This document shows positions 8,131 through 16,754 of a DNA stretch of 64,000 nt, in pieces. A program made the position numbers and the translations under genes. The notes below the pieces were generated by a model, which had not been told where the DNA came from, did not search any database, and saw only the letters and a list, made by a program, of their open reading frames with translations. Source of the DNA: Streptomyces sp. SN-593 (GTDB lineage Bacteria > Actinomycetota > Actinomycetes > Streptomycetales > Streptomycetaceae); assembly GCF_016756395.1 (NCBI RefSeq), contig NZ_AP018365.1, positions 186,001 through 250,000 on the forward strand, given 5' to 3'. How positions within the stretch are numbered: the first letter of the stretch is position 1; each line of letters starts with the position of its first letter.

Positions 8131-8754
8131 ATGACGGACTCGGTGGCGCAGGCGGGTTCCGCGGACGGGGCGGGCACGGCGGGGGCGCCGGGCCCGGCAG
8201 GTGGCGCGGGCGGCCCGGGAGGGCATCGCGGGCCCGGAGCACTGGTCGCGGAGGTGGCCGGCCGGCAGCCGCGGCTGGACCCGACCGCGTACACCGCGCC
8301 GACCTCCGTGGTGCTGGGCGACGTGGCGCTCGGCGAGCGGGCGAGCGTCTGGTACCACGCGGTGCTGCGCGGCGACTGCGAGCGGATCCGGATCGGCGCC
8401 GGCTCGAACATCCAGGACAACTGCACGGTGCACGCCGACCCCGGGTTCCCCGCGATCGTCGGGGCGGGCGTCACCGTGGGGCACAACACGGTGCTGCACG
8501 GGTGCGTGATCGAGGACGGCGTGCTGGTGGGGATGGGCGCCACGGTGCTCAACGGGGCGCGGATCGGCGCCGGTTCGCTGGTGGCGGCCGCCGCGCTGGT
8601 GCCCCAGGGCATGGTGGTCCCGCCGAACTCGCTGGTGGCGGGGGTGCCCGCCAAGGTCAGGCGCGAGCTGACCGAGGAGGAGCGGGAGCGCTTGCGGCTG
8701 AACGCGGAGCACTACGTGGAGCTTGCCGGGGCCCACCGGGAGGCGCTGGGCTGA
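8131..8754 (+). CDS. Gamma-carbonic-anhydrase-like hexapeptide protein
   Basis: This is a 207-residue left-handed beta-helix protein of the gamma-carbonic anhydrase/YrdA (PaaY-like) family. Seen: a Gly/Ala-rich N-terminal 35 residues, then 'SVWYHAVLRGD', 'IQDNCTVHAD', 'VTVGHNTVLHGC' and 'VGMGATVLNGARIG'. The three metal-ligand histidines expected for the family (one in TVHAD, two in GHNTVLHG) are present, so it can probably bind Zn/Fe. Whether it has carbonic anhydrase activity is unknown, since many family members show none in vitro. ATG at 8131; divergent from the acyltransferase gene and convergent with DedA. Confidence 0.85.
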   Translation: MTDSVAQAGSADGAGTAGAPGPAGGAGGPGGHRGPGALVAEVAGRQPRLDPTAYTAPTSVVLGDVALGERASVWYHAVLRGDCERIRIGAGSNIQDNCTVHADPGFPAIVGAGVTVGHNTVLHGCVIEDGVLVGMGATVLNGARIGAGSLVAAAALVPQGMVVPPNSLVAGVPAKVRRELTEEERERLRLNAEHYVELAGAHREALG

Positions 8755-8838
8755 GCGTGCCGCTCCCCCGGCGTCGGCCCGCGAGCGGCCCGCGGGTGCG
8801 CACCGCCGGCCGCGAGCCTCAGCCTGCCGAACGCCTCA

Positions 8839-8865
8839 GCCGGCCCGGCGCCCTGCGGGGCCGGC
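8839..8865. terminator. Hairpin between convergent genes
   Basis: GCCGGCCC (8839-8846) pairs with GGGCCGGC (8858-8865) across an 11-nt G/C loop, lying between the stop of the carbonic-anhydrase-like gene and the stop of the convergent DedA gene. It is placed to serve both strands. No U tract. Confidence 0.4.
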
Positions 8866-8879
8866 CGGCCCGCGGCCGG

Positions 8880-9536
8880 TCACTCGCCGGACTGCGCGAC
8901 CGCGACCTCGGGCTCGTCCGCCGTCTCCAGCTCGGCCTGCATCCTGGCGGCGCGGCGCCGCACGTAGAGGAACGACCCGAGGCCGACCAGGACCGCGATG
9001 CCGAGGCCGACGTAGCCGAAGCGGGTGAGCCAGGGCTCGGCCACCACGCCGACGTAGTAGATGATCGCGGTGATGCCGCCGGCCCAGACCAGGCCGCCGA
9101 GCGCGTTGGCGATGAGGAACTTGTGGTACGGCATCTTCAGGACGCCGGCCAGCGGCCCGGCGAAGATCCGCAGCAGGGCCACGAAACGGCCGAAGAACAC
9201 CGCCCACATGCCCCAGCGCTGGAACGAGCGCTCGGCGGTGGCGACGTGGCCGGGTGAGAAGTGGCTCGGGAAGCGGCGGCCCAGCCAGTCCATCAGGGGT
9301 CTGCCGCCCTTGTGCCCGATGGCGTAGCCGATCGAGTCGCCGACGATCGCGCCGACGATCGCGCAGGCGCCCACCACCCAGGGACTGACATGGCCCTGCG
9401 AGGACAGCAGGGCCGCCGTCATCAGCACGATCTCGCCGGGCAGCGGGATGCCGAGGCTCTCCACCCCCACCACGAGACCGACCATCAGGTAGACGGCGAC
9501 CGGCGGAATGCCGTCCAGCCAGTCCTGCACGTGCAC
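8880..9536 (-). CDS. DedA family membrane protein
   Basis: This is a 218-residue polytopic membrane protein of the DedA (SNARE-associated/VTT) family. Members support membrane homeostasis and are now linked to lipid flipping, including undecaprenyl-phosphate and phospholipids. Seen: N-terminal hydrophobic segment, 'ESLGIPLPGEIVLM' (conserved reentrant E/P motif near residue 27), 'GDSIGYAIGHKGG' near 65, 'FGRFVALLRIFAGPLAG' near 115 with the conserved R-x3-R-x7-G pattern, and a final TM before a charged tail. About five hydrophobic stretches. The length is typical, and the ATG is followed directly by the first amphipathic segment. The substrate cannot be assigned from the sequence. Confidence 0.92.
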   Translation of the reverse strand: MHVQDWLDGIPPVAVYLMVGLVVGVESLGIPLPGEIVLMTAALLSSQGHVSPWVVGACAIVGAIVGDSIGYAIGHKGGRPLMDWLGRRFPSHFSPGHVATAERSFQRWGMWAVFFGRFVALLRIFAGPLAGVLKMPYHKFLIANALGGLVWAGGITAIIYYVGVVAEPWLTRFGYVGLGIAVLVGLGSFLYVRRRAARMQAELETADEPEVAVAQSGE

Positions 9537-9667
9537 AGCAGGTCCCTCCCCGGGGTGGCGGTCGAACGCGCGCCCGCAGCGCGCTTCCTGGAAGCCTAAC
9601 CGACCGGAAGGACGAGACGTCCGCCCAGCGGGGCGCCCCGGCCGCCCCGGACCCGGACTCCCGGCGT

Positions 9668-9714
9668 CCCCGTCCCCGGACCCCCGGCCGCCCCCGGCCG
9701 CTCCGGGGACGGGG
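9668..9714. terminator. 13-bp perfect stem downstream of the hotdog gene
   Basis: CCCCGTCCCCGGA (9668-9680) is perfectly complementary to TCCGGGGACGGGG (9702-9714). The 21-nt loop is a 10-nt unit (CCCCCGGCCG) in tandem plus one base. The stem begins 3 nt beyond the stop codon of the minus-strand gene at 9718, so it is well placed as its terminator. Confidence 0.6.
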
Positions 9715-9717
9715 CCC

Positions 9718-10170
9718 TCAGCGGTTGGGGCGCAGGGTCCAGACGACCGTCATCCGGCCGGTCTCGGCCCCGTCCTCGCGGGTGAGCACCACCTCGATCG
9801 GGAACTCCGGCCGCCGCCCGGCGTCGAGTTCGGCGACGACCTCGGCGGCGGGCCGGCCGAGCGTCGCGGTCGCGCGCACCTCGCCGGTGGCGATCTTGGT
9901 GTAGGCGACCTCCACGCGCACCGGGAGCGGGACCGCGCGCGTCAGCTCGTCACCGAACGCGCCGAGCACCACGGCGCCGGACGCGGACTCGCCGGCGGTG
10001 AACATCGCGCCCGCGTGCGGCCCGCCGACGTGGTTGCGGTAGTCGGGGTGGTCGGGCAGCGACACGACCGCGCGCTCGGCCGTGGTCTCGACGTACCGCA
10101 GGCCGAGGGTGCGGACCATGGGCACGGTGGAGCTGAGGACTTCGCCTATGTGGGGCAACGTGTCGGACAT
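9718..10170 (-). CDS. DUF4442/hotdog-fold acyl-CoA thioesterase-like protein
   Basis: This is a 150-residue hotdog-fold protein resembling the DUF4442 / PaaI-type thioesterase group. These enzymes hydrolyse acyl-CoA thioesters; the substrate here is unknown. Seen: 'NHVGGPHAGAMFTAGESASG' near residue 45, which is the HGG-like loop and following central helix of the fold, then a strand-rich second half. The ATG at 10170 is used; a GTG two codons upstream (10176) is an alternative and neither has a good SD. The gene is divergent from the proline-rich membrane protein and ends at a strong hairpin. Confidence 0.75.
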   Translation of the reverse strand: MSDTLPHIGEVLSSTVPMVRTLGLRYVETTAERAVVSLPDHPDYRNHVGGPHAGAMFTAGESASGAVVLGAFGDELTRAVPLPVRVEVAYTKIATGEVRATATLGRPAAEVVAELDAGRRPEFPIEVVLTREDGAETGRMTVVWTLRPNR

Positions 10171-10242
10171 GGCCACATGTTACCAGTCGGTATCATGGTC
10201 CGACGTGGAACCCGGAGGCCCGCTCCCCTAGTGTTTCCAGCC

Positions 10243-11475
10243 ATGTGGCCAGGAGACCAGCAGCACGGGGGAGAGCAGTACCCGCAGGGCGGCCCCCCGC
10301 AGAACCCGCACCAACCGCAACAACCGCAGGCACAGCCGCAGGGGCAGCCGCAGCAGCCCCCGCAGGCGCCGTACGGGTATCCGCCCAACCCGTACGCGCA
10401 ACCCGGCTACCCGCAGCAGCCGGGATACCAGCAGCCCACGCCGCCACCCGCACCGCCGTACGGCCAGAGCGCGCCGACCCCGCCGTACGGCGGCCAGCAG
10501 CCCGCCCCCGACAACCCGTACGCGCAACCCGGCTACCCGCAGGCGCAGCCGGGGCAGCCGGGGCAGCCGGCCGGCGGCTACCCGACCCCGCAGTCCTGGG
10601 GCCCGACCGTTCCGGGTGCCCCCGGCGGTCCGGGCGGGCCCGGCGGCCGGCCGCCGGGGAAGGACAACCGGAAGCTGACCATAGGAATCGCGATCACCGC
10701 GTCGCTCGCGGTGATCGCGGCCGTGGCGGTCGGCGCGGTCTACTTCACCGGCGACCACGACAAGAAGGACGACGCGAAGGGGCCCGCCACGCCCACCGCG
10801 ACCACGCCGGCCAAGCCGACCGCCACGCCGTCCCCGACGGACACCGCGACCGGCACGGACGACGACAACCCGCGCAACGGCGGCACGGAGATCAAGCCGG
10901 TGATCCCCGGCTGGAAGGTGGTCCGCCGCGACCAGCGCAACGTCGCCTTCGACGTGCCGCCGGACTGGACCGTCGACAGCCAGGGCATGAGCATCGGCTT
11001 CAGCGACGACAAGGGCGACCCGGAGGTCATCATGGGCGCGCCCGCGTACTACAAGCAGGCGTGGTGCAAGTCCTCCGACGGCGAGGCCGACCGCGCGGCC
11101 GTGGGCACCAAGGGCGGCAGCGGCGCGAAGAGCCTCAAGGAGGCGGCCGACAACGAGGCCGAGGCGTGGGCGTACTGGGCCTACCAGGACAAGGGGAAGG
11201 GCACCTTCTCCAAGGCGAAGGACAGCAAGGCGTTCACGAACTCGCACGGCATCAGCGGCTGGCAGTCGGAGGCCACGGCCACCAACGTGGTCAAGGCGAA
11301 CAAGTGCGTGCCGCCGAGCGGGATCGCCTACACCGTCGCCTGGAAGGACCCCTCCCAGACGACGCCGACCCCGGTGGTGTGGGTGCTGTACGCCGACACC
11401 GGCGTCTCCGACCAGCTCTCGCAGTCGGTCGTGGACAAGATCAAGAGCACCATCCGGCCGCTGGAGACCAGTTGA
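10243..11475 (+). CDS. Pro/Gln-rich single-pass membrane protein
   Basis: This is a 410-residue protein of a type common in Streptomyces. The first 140 residues are low complexity and rich in P, Q, G and Y (many 'PYAQPGYPQ' and 'PPYG' units), predicted to be cytoplasmic. One transmembrane helix follows at about 145-169 (LTIGIAITASLAVIAAVAVG). Next come a Lys/Asp- and Thr/Pro-rich linker (about 170-205) and a soluble, presumably extracellular C-terminal domain of about 200 residues with two clear Cys (near 'QAWCKSS' and 'ANKCVPPS') that could form a disulfide. The topology is inferred. I do not recognise the extracellular domain. ATG at 10243; the upstream frame is open but not coding-like. 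Confidence 0.85.
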   Translation: MWPGDQQHGGEQYPQGGPPQNPHQPQQPQAQPQGQPQQPPQAPYGYPPNPYAQPGYPQQPGYQQPTPPPAPPYGQSAPTPPYGGQQPAPDNPYAQPGYPQAQPGQPGQPAGGYPTPQSWGPTVPGAPGGPGGPGGRPPGKDNRKLTIGIAITASLAVIAAVAVGAVYFTGDHDKKDDAKGPATPTATTPAKPTATPSPTDTATGTDDDNPRNGGTEIKPVIPGWKVVRRDQRNVAFDVPPDWTVDSQGMSIGFSDDKGDPEVIMGAPAYYKQAWCKSSDGEADRAAVGTKGGSGAKSLKEAADNEAEAWAYWAYQDKGKGTFSKAKDSKAFTNSHGISGWQSEATATNVVKANKCVPPSGIAYTVAWKDPSQTTPTPVVWVLYADTGVSDQLSQSVVDKIKSTIRPLETS

Positions 11476-11542
11476 GGCCCGGGCCGGGGGTCCGCGCCCG
11501 GACCCGTGGGCAGGGCCGCACCCGATAACCGCTGGCGCTCCG

Positions 11543-11569
11543 CCCGGGCACTCCTGGATAGTGCCCGGG
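11543..11569. repeat. Inverted repeat overlapping the MFS start codon
   Basis: CCCGGGCACT (11543-11552) and AGTGCCCGGG (11560-11569) are perfect 10-bp arms around a 7-nt loop. The last base of the right arm is the first base of the GTG chosen for the MFS gene. It could be a regulator site, or an mRNA hairpin that hides the ribosome binding region. Confidence 0.6.
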
Positions 11570-13005
11570 TGAAGCGCACCGCCCCCCGCCCCCGCCCCGG
11601 CTCCCACCGGCCCCTGCTCGACAGGCTGCCGGCGATCCCCCCACCGCCCTCATGGGCCGGGCGGGACTTCCGGCTGCTGACCGGTGCCTCGCTCATCGCC
11701 AGCCTCGGCAACGCCGGGGCCACCATCGCCGCCGCGTACGCCGTCATCGACCAGGGCGGCAGTGCCACCGACGTCGGCTTGGTGGTCGCCGCCCGCACCC
11801 TGGCGCTGGTCCTGTTCCTGCTGATCGGCGGAGCCGTCGCCGACCGCCTGCCCCGCCAGCGGGTGATGGTCGGCGCGAACCTGCTCAACGCCACCTCCCA
11901 GGCCGCCTTCGCGGTGCTGGTGCTCACCGCCTCGCCCGCGCTGTGGACCATGGCGCTGCTGGCGGCCGTGGGCGGCACCGGCCAGGCGTTCTTCTCGCCG
12001 GCGTCCGAGGGCATGCTGCTGTCCACCGTGGACCCGGCGCACGCGGGCAAGGCGTTCTCCGTCTACCGGCTGACCATGAACGGCGCGGGCATCGGCGGCG
12101 CGGCGCTGGGCGGCGCGCTGGTCGCCGTGGCGGGCCCGGGCTGGGTGCTCGCCGTCGACGCCGCCGCCTTCGCGATCGCCGCGGCCCTGCGCGGGAGGCT
12201 GCGCACCCCGGCCGTGGAACGGCCCGCCGGCTCCGGCGGCATCCTCCGCGAGTTGCGCGAGGGCTGGCACGAGTTCGCGTCCCGCTCCTGGCTGTGGGCC
12301 ATCGTGATCCAGTTCGGCGTCGTGAACGGCGTGGTCACCGCGTCCGAGTCGGTCTACGGCCCGCTGGTCGCCCGCGACCACCTGGGCGGCGCCGCGCCGT
12401 GGGGGCTCGCGATCGCCGCGGGCGGTGTGGGCACCCTGTGCGGCGGGGTGCTGATGATCCGCTGGCGGCCGCGCCGCATACTGCTCGCCGGCACCCTCGG
12501 CGTCTTCCCGATGGCGCTGCCGGTCGTCGCGCTGGCGGGTGCCGTCGCGGTGCCGCTGCTGTCGACCGCCACCTTCGTCGCGGGGGTCGCCGTGGAGGTC
12601 TTCGCCGTCGGCTGGATGCTGGCGCTGCACCAGGAGATCCCCGAGGACAAGATGTCGCGGGTGTCGGCGTACGACTGGCTCGGGTCGATCTCGCTGACGC
12701 CGATCGCCACCGCGCTGGCCGGTCCGGCCGCGACCGCCTTCGGGCGGACCCAGGCGCTGTGGGGCTCCGCGGCGCTGGTCGTGCTGCTGACCGGCTCGGT
12801 GCTGCTGGTGCCGGGCGTGCGCCGGCTGGAACGCCACGCGAAGGCCACCCCGCCGCCCGCCGACCGCCCCGCCTCGCCCGGTCCCGCACCGGCCGGCCCC
12901 ACGACGACCGCGCCCTCCGCCGCCGCCGCGACCTCCGGCGCCGCCGTGTCCCCCGGCGCCGCCGCGACCGCACCGCTCCCGGCCGGCGCCGACGGGCCGC
13001 ACTGA
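11569..13005 (+). CDS. MFS transporter (MFS_3/enterobactin-exporter-like)
   Basis: This is a 478-residue major facilitator superfamily protein, a proton-coupled membrane transporter and probably an exporter. About 12 hydrophobic segments are visible. The loop after TM2 carries 'GGAVADRLPRQRVM', the MFS motif A. The central region has 'LRELREGWHEFASRSWLW', typical of the MFS_3 group that includes EntS. The C-terminal 65 residues are Ala/Pro/Thr-rich and likely disordered. The GTG at 11569 is preferred over the in-frame ATG at 11506 because the latter would place coding sequence across the inverted repeat at 11543-11569. The substrate is unknown. Confidence 0.85.
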   Translation: MKRTAPRPRPGSHRPLLDRLPAIPPPPSWAGRDFRLLTGASLIASLGNAGATIAAAYAVIDQGGSATDVGLVVAARTLALVLFLLIGGAVADRLPRQRVMVGANLLNATSQAAFAVLVLTASPALWTMALLAAVGGTGQAFFSPASEGMLLSTVDPAHAGKAFSVYRLTMNGAGIGGAALGGALVAVAGPGWVLAVDAAAFAIAAALRGRLRTPAVERPAGSGGILRELREGWHEFASRSWLWAIVIQFGVVNGVVTASESVYGPLVARDHLGGAAPWGLAIAAGGVGTLCGGVLMIRWRPRRILLAGTLGVFPMALPVVALAGAVAVPLLSTATFVAGVAVEVFAVGWMLALHQEIPEDKMSRVSAYDWLGSISLTPIATALAGPAATAFGRTQALWGSAALVVLLTGSVLLVPGVRRLERHAKATPPPADRPASPGPAPAGPTTTAPSAAAATSGAAVSPGAAATAPLPAGADGPH

Positions 13006-13026
13006 GGGCTGTCCGCCGGACCGGCG

Positions 13027-13899
13027 CTATCCGACCGTGAACGCCCCGCCCGGTGGCTCGGGCGAGTCGGCCGCCTGCGCGTCGTGCACCGGCGCGCCCG
13101 GGAACGCCCGCACCGCCTCAGCCGTCCGCAGGACCCGCGCCGGAAACGGGTCGGCGGCGCACCGCCGCGCCACCGCGGCCGACGGCAGCAAACCGCGCGC
13201 GGCCGCGAGCACCGCGTTGCCGTACCGGCGCCCGCGCAGCACCCCCGGTTCCAGCAGCACGCACACGTCGGCGTCCGCACCGAACGCCGCCCGTACGGTG
13301 GCCAGTTGCGAGCCCAGGAAGGCGAAGGGCGCGGCGTCGGCGAGGTTCGCCACGTACAGCCCGCCGGGGCGCAGCACCCGTGCGGCCTGCACGGCGCACT
13401 CGACGGTGGTCAGGTGCGCGGGGACCCGGGAGCCGCCGAAGACGTCCGCCACCAGCACGTCGGCGCTCGCGTCCGGCCGCCCGGAGAGCCACTCCCGGGC
13501 GTCCGCGACATGGGTCCGGATGCCGGGCGCGTGCAGCGGAAGGTACTCGGCGACCAGGTCGGCCAGGCCGCGGTCGGCCTCCACCACGTCCTGCGCCGCG
13601 CCCGGCAGGGTCCGGGCGAACCTGCGCGGCAGCGTCAGCGCGCCGCCGCCGAGGTGCACGACGTCCACCGGCGCGTCCCGCGTGTCGCAGACCGCCTCCA
13701 CGACGTACGCGACGCGCCGTACGTACTCGAACTCCAGGTGTTCGGGGTCCCTCAGGTCGACGTACGACTGGGGCGCCCCGTCGACCGTGAGCAGCCACGC
13801 GTCGGCGCGGTCCACGTCCGGCAGGAGTTTCGCCGTACCGAGGTCCACGGTCCGCATCACCGCCACAGCTTCGCCTTCCACCCCGCCATCCTCCCCCAT
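13027..13899 (-). CDS. Spermidine-synthase-like SAM-fold protein
   Basis: This is a 290-residue protein with a spermidine/spermine synthase-like Rossmann fold. Seen: 'YVDLRDPEHLEFEYVRRV' near residue 45, corresponding to the N-terminal beta-domain of spermidine synthases, then 'VVHLGGGALTLPRRFA' (nucleotide-binding loop), 'DVVEADRGLADLV' (acidic residue at the end of beta 2), 'VADAREWLS' and 'DVLVADVFGGSRVP'. True spermidine synthases need a conserved acid in a GGGDG-type and a DSSDP-type motif; here these are GGGAL and ADVFGG, so aminopropyl transfer is doubtful. The ATG at 13899 has GGAGGAG about 8 nt upstream. It is divergent from an MFS exporter. Confidence 0.75.
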   Translation of the reverse strand: MGEDGGVEGEAVAVMRTVDLGTAKLLPDVDRADAWLLTVDGAPQSYVDLRDPEHLEFEYVRRVAYVVEAVCDTRDAPVDVVHLGGGALTLPRRFARTLPGAAQDVVEADRGLADLVAEYLPLHAPGIRTHVADAREWLSGRPDASADVLVADVFGGSRVPAHLTTVECAVQAARVLRPGGLYVANLADAAPFAFLGSQLATVRAAFGADADVCVLLEPGVLRGRRYGNAVLAAARGLLPSAAVARRCAADPFPARVLRTAEAVRAFPGAPVHDAQAADSPEPPGGAFTVG

Positions 13900-14078
13900 C
13901 CGCGCCGCTCCTCCGCCCTGCACCGCACCCGGCACCGCTCCCGGTGCCCCACCGGGTGACGCAACCGTCAACGCCTCTTCATCCGGTGGTGACGTACGGG
14001 AATTCCGCACGTGGGAGACTTTGTTCCATCGATGAACTTAAAGTCCGTCCCCACCCTCGTTCCGCAAAGGACCCCTCC

Positions 14079-15293
14079 ATGCCCCTGGCCATCCTCGCCC
14101 TCGCGGTGAGCGCCTTCGGCATCGGCACCACGGAGTTCGTGATGATGGGCCTGCTGCCCAACGTCGCGGACGACCTCGGTACCTCCGTGCCCACCGCCGG
14201 CTACCTCGTCTCCGCCTACGCGCTCGGCGTCGTCGTCGGCGCCCCGCTGCTCACCGCGCTCGGCTCGCGCGTCCCCCGCAAGCGCATGCTCCTGCTGCTG
14301 ATGGGGCTGTTCACCGTCGGCAACCTCGCCTCCGCCGTCGCCCCCGGGTACTGGACGCTGCTGGCGGGCCGGTTCCTGTCCGGGCTGCCGCACGGCGCGT
14401 TCTTCGGCGTCGGCGCGGTCGTCGCCTCGCGGCTGGTCGCCGAGGAGCGCCGGGCGCGGGCGGTGGCCGCGATGTTCCTCGGGCTGACCGTCGCCAACAT
14501 CGTCGGCGTGCCCGCCGCGACCGCGCTCGGCCAGCACCTCGGCTGGCGCGCGACCTTCGTCGTGGTCTCCGCGATCGGCCTCGTCGGGCTGGCCTCGCTC
14601 GCGCTGCTGGTGCCGCGGCTGCCCGCGGAGGAACACGTCGGCGTCCGCCAGGAGATCCGGGCGCTGCGCGAGCCGCAGGTCGTCCTCGGCCTGCTCACCG
14701 CGGTGTTCGGGTTCGCCGGGGTGTTCGCCGTCTACAGCTACCTCGCCTCGATGATGACCGAGGTCACCGGGTTCGCCGACTCCTCGGTCACGCTCCTGCT
14801 CGCGCTCTTCGGCATCGGCATGACGCTCGGCGCGCTCGCCGCGGGGCCGCTCACCGACCGCGCGCTGCGCCCGACCCTCTACGGCTCGCTGGCCGCGCTC
14901 GCCGTGGTGCTGGTCGGCTTCCACTTCGCGGCCCATTCGAAGATCGCCGCGCCGATCGCGGTGGTCGTGCTGGGCGGGGTCGGCTTCATGACCACCACGC
15001 CGCTCCAGATGCTGGTCATGAACAAGGCCCGGCACGCCCCGACCATCGCGTCCGCCTCCAACCACTCCGCGTTCAACCTCGCCAACGCCGGCGGCGCCTG
15101 GCTGGGCGGCGTGGCCATCTCCGCCGGCTGGGGCTGGACCTCGCCCACGCTGGTCGGCGCGGTCCTGGCGGTGGCCGGCCTCGGCATCGCGGTGACGGCG
15201 GGGCTGCTCGACCGCCGCCCGCCGGCGACGGTGTCGGAGGTGGTCGCGGAAGGGGGGCCGCGGGCACGGCGGGAGGTGGAGGAGCCGGCGTAG
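14079..15293 (+). CDS. MFS transporter (DHA1, AraJ/Cmx-like)
   Basis: This is a 404-residue, 12-TM major facilitator of the drug:H+ antiporter-1 type, similar in layout to AraJ and chloramphenicol-resistance (Cmx/CmlR) exporters. Seen: TM1 'AFGIGTTEFVMMGLLP' (the G-T-x-E-F motif of this clade), motif A-like 'GSRVPRKRMLL' after TM2, and a TM4-5 region 'GLPHGAFFGVGAVVASRLV'. The ATG at 14079 has AAAGGA 8 nt upstream and begins just before TM1. The substrate could be a drug, sugar or amino-acid derivative; the sequence does not say. No coupled regulator is seen. Confidence 0.88.
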   Translation: MPLAILALAVSAFGIGTTEFVMMGLLPNVADDLGTSVPTAGYLVSAYALGVVVGAPLLTALGSRVPRKRMLLLLMGLFTVGNLASAVAPGYWTLLAGRFLSGLPHGAFFGVGAVVASRLVAEERRARAVAAMFLGLTVANIVGVPAATALGQHLGWRATFVVVSAIGLVGLASLALLVPRLPAEEHVGVRQEIRALREPQVVLGLLTAVFGFAGVFAVYSYLASMMTEVTGFADSSVTLLLALFGIGMTLGALAAGPLTDRALRPTLYGSLAALAVVLVGFHFAAHSKIAAPIAVVVLGGVGFMTTTPLQMLVMNKARHAPTIASASNHSAFNLANAGGAWLGGVAISAGWGWTSPTLVGAVLAVAGLGIAVTAGLLDRRPPATVSEVVAEGGPRARREVEEPA

Positions 15294-15488
15294 AGCCGGC
15301 CCGGCGGATCGTGCGGGACGGGCTCGCGGCGTCCGGTGCCGCGCTTCGCACGGCGGAGAACCGTCCTCGTACCGGTCCCCCGTACCGGGTCGTCCGCGGA
15401 GGGTCCGGCCACGCGGGCAGGCACGGTGCCGGGTCTGCCCGCGCGGCCGGCACGACCGCCGGCCAGGCCCCGGAACGCCGCGCCGACG

Positions 15489-16685
15489 TTACGCGTGGCC
15501 GAGCCAGAGGTCCGGGCCGAAGACCTCGTAGTGGACCGACCGCGCCGGCACCCCGGCACGCAGCAGGTCGCCGCGCACCGCGCGCATGAACGGCAGCGGG
15601 CCGCACAGGTAGGCGGTCAGCCCCTCGGGAAGGTCCAGCGCGCCCACGTCCGCGCGCCCGGCCGACGCCCCGGGCACGCGCTCGGCTCCTTCCTCGTACC
15701 AGAGGTGCAGCGCCGCGTTCGGCAGGGCGCCGACCAGGCGGAGCTGCTCCTCCCGGTGGGCGTGCGCGGCGGGACTGCGGTCCGCGTGCACCACCGTCAC
15801 CGCCCGTCCGGCGCCCTGGGCGGCCAGGTGGTCGAGCATCGACAGCATGGGCGTACCTCCGATCCCGGCCGACACCAGGAGCAAAGGCCCCTCCCCGTCC
15901 ACGAGCGCGAGGTCGCCGAACGGGGCGGAGACGTCGAGGACGTCGCCGACCCTGGCGTGCCGGTGCAGCCAGGAGGAGACCTCGCCTTCCGGCGCGGCGC
16001 CGCCCCGGACGTGCTTGACGGTGATCCGCCACTGCGGCCCGCCCGGCGCGCGGGACAGGCTGTACTGGCGTATCTGCCGCGCGCCGTCGGCGAGGGGGAC
16101 CCGCACGCTGACGTACTGCCCCGGGCGGAAGGACTCCGCCGGGCGCCCGTCGGTGGGACGGAGGGTGAACGACACGGTGTCGGCGGTCTCCTCGCGCCGC
16201 TCGGTGATCTCCGACGGCCGCCACGCCTGGCCGCCCGCGCGCTCCGAGGCACGGTAGAGGCGCGACTCGACGGCGATCAGCGCGTTCGCCATCAGCCAGT
16301 ACACCTCGTCCCAGGCGGCGGCCATCTCCGCGGTGACCGCGTCGCCGAGGACGTCCCCGATCGCCGCGAAGAGGTGCCGCCGGACCAGCTCGTACTGGTC
16401 GGGGGCGATGCCGAGCGAGGCGTGCTTGTGGGCGATCCGGCCGAGCATCGCGTCGGGGCGGGCGGTGGGATCCTCCAGCAGCATGCCCGCGAAGGCGGCG
16501 ATCGAGCCCGCCAGCGCCTTCTGCTGTTCGCCGTTGGCCTGGTTGCCCCGGTTGAACAGGTCGCGCAGCAGTTCCGGGTGCTCGTCGAAGAGCCTCCCGT
16601 AGAAGCGTTCGGCGATCTCGCCGATCGCCGCGCCGACGGCGGAAAGGGTGGCCCGTATGACAGGGGCGGACTGCTCGGAGAGCAC
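15489..16685 (-). CDS. hmp: Flavohaemoglobin (nitric oxide dioxygenase)
   Basis: This oxidises NO to nitrate using O2 and NAD(P)H, protecting against nitrosative stress. The layout is canonical in 398 residues. The globin domain (1-140) carries Tyr-29 at B10 (ERFYGRLF) and the proximal His-88 in 'IAHKHASLG'. The FAD domain (150-255) carries 'RQYSLSR'. The NAD domain carries 'SAGIGGTPMLSML' and 'YLCGPLPFM', with 'HYEVFGPD' at the C-terminus. The GTG start has GAGGAG 5 nt upstream. The gene lies beside an nsrR-like regulator in the same orientation, and an A/T-rich imperfect palindrome covers its promoter (16697-16721), which fits NO-dependent derepression. Confidence 0.95.
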   Translation of the reverse strand: MLSEQSAPVIRATLSAVGAAIGEIAERFYGRLFDEHPELLRDLFNRGNQANGEQQKALAGSIAAFAGMLLEDPTARPDAMLGRIAHKHASLGIAPDQYELVRRHLFAAIGDVLGDAVTAEMAAAWDEVYWLMANALIAVESRLYRASERAGGQAWRPSEITERREETADTVSFTLRPTDGRPAESFRPGQYVSVRVPLADGARQIRQYSLSRAPGGPQWRITVKHVRGGAAPEGEVSSWLHRHARVGDVLDVSAPFGDLALVDGEGPLLLVSAGIGGTPMLSMLDHLAAQGAGRAVTVVHADRSPAAHAHREEQLRLVGALPNAALHLWYEEGAERVPGASAGRADVGALDLPEGLTAYLCGPLPFMRAVRGDLLRAGVPARSVHYEVFGPDLWLGHA

Positions 16686-16696
16686 GGCAACTCCTC

Positions 16697-16721
16697 AAAC
16701 TCGTATCCGACATTCGCATTT
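16697..16721. promoter_or_regulatory. Candidate NsrR site upstream of hmp
   Basis: AAACTC...GCATTT (25 nt) is an imperfect palindrome with AAA/TTT ends and inner GCG/CG contacts, matching at about 7 of 11 pairs around a 3-nt centre. It lies 12 nt upstream of the hmp start in an otherwise GC-rich region. Binding of the neighbouring regulator is inferred. Confidence 0.45.
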
Positions 16722-16754
16722 ACGCCGACACGACGGCTGCGGTCGCACGGTCCC

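Noticed and set aside
13003..13030. AGGGCTGTCCG after the first MFS gene as another mobile-element end
   Set aside because: Only about 10 nt match the MITE terminus and no partner end is visible; this could be chance in GC-rich DNA. A similar weak match at 57880 was dropped for the same reason.
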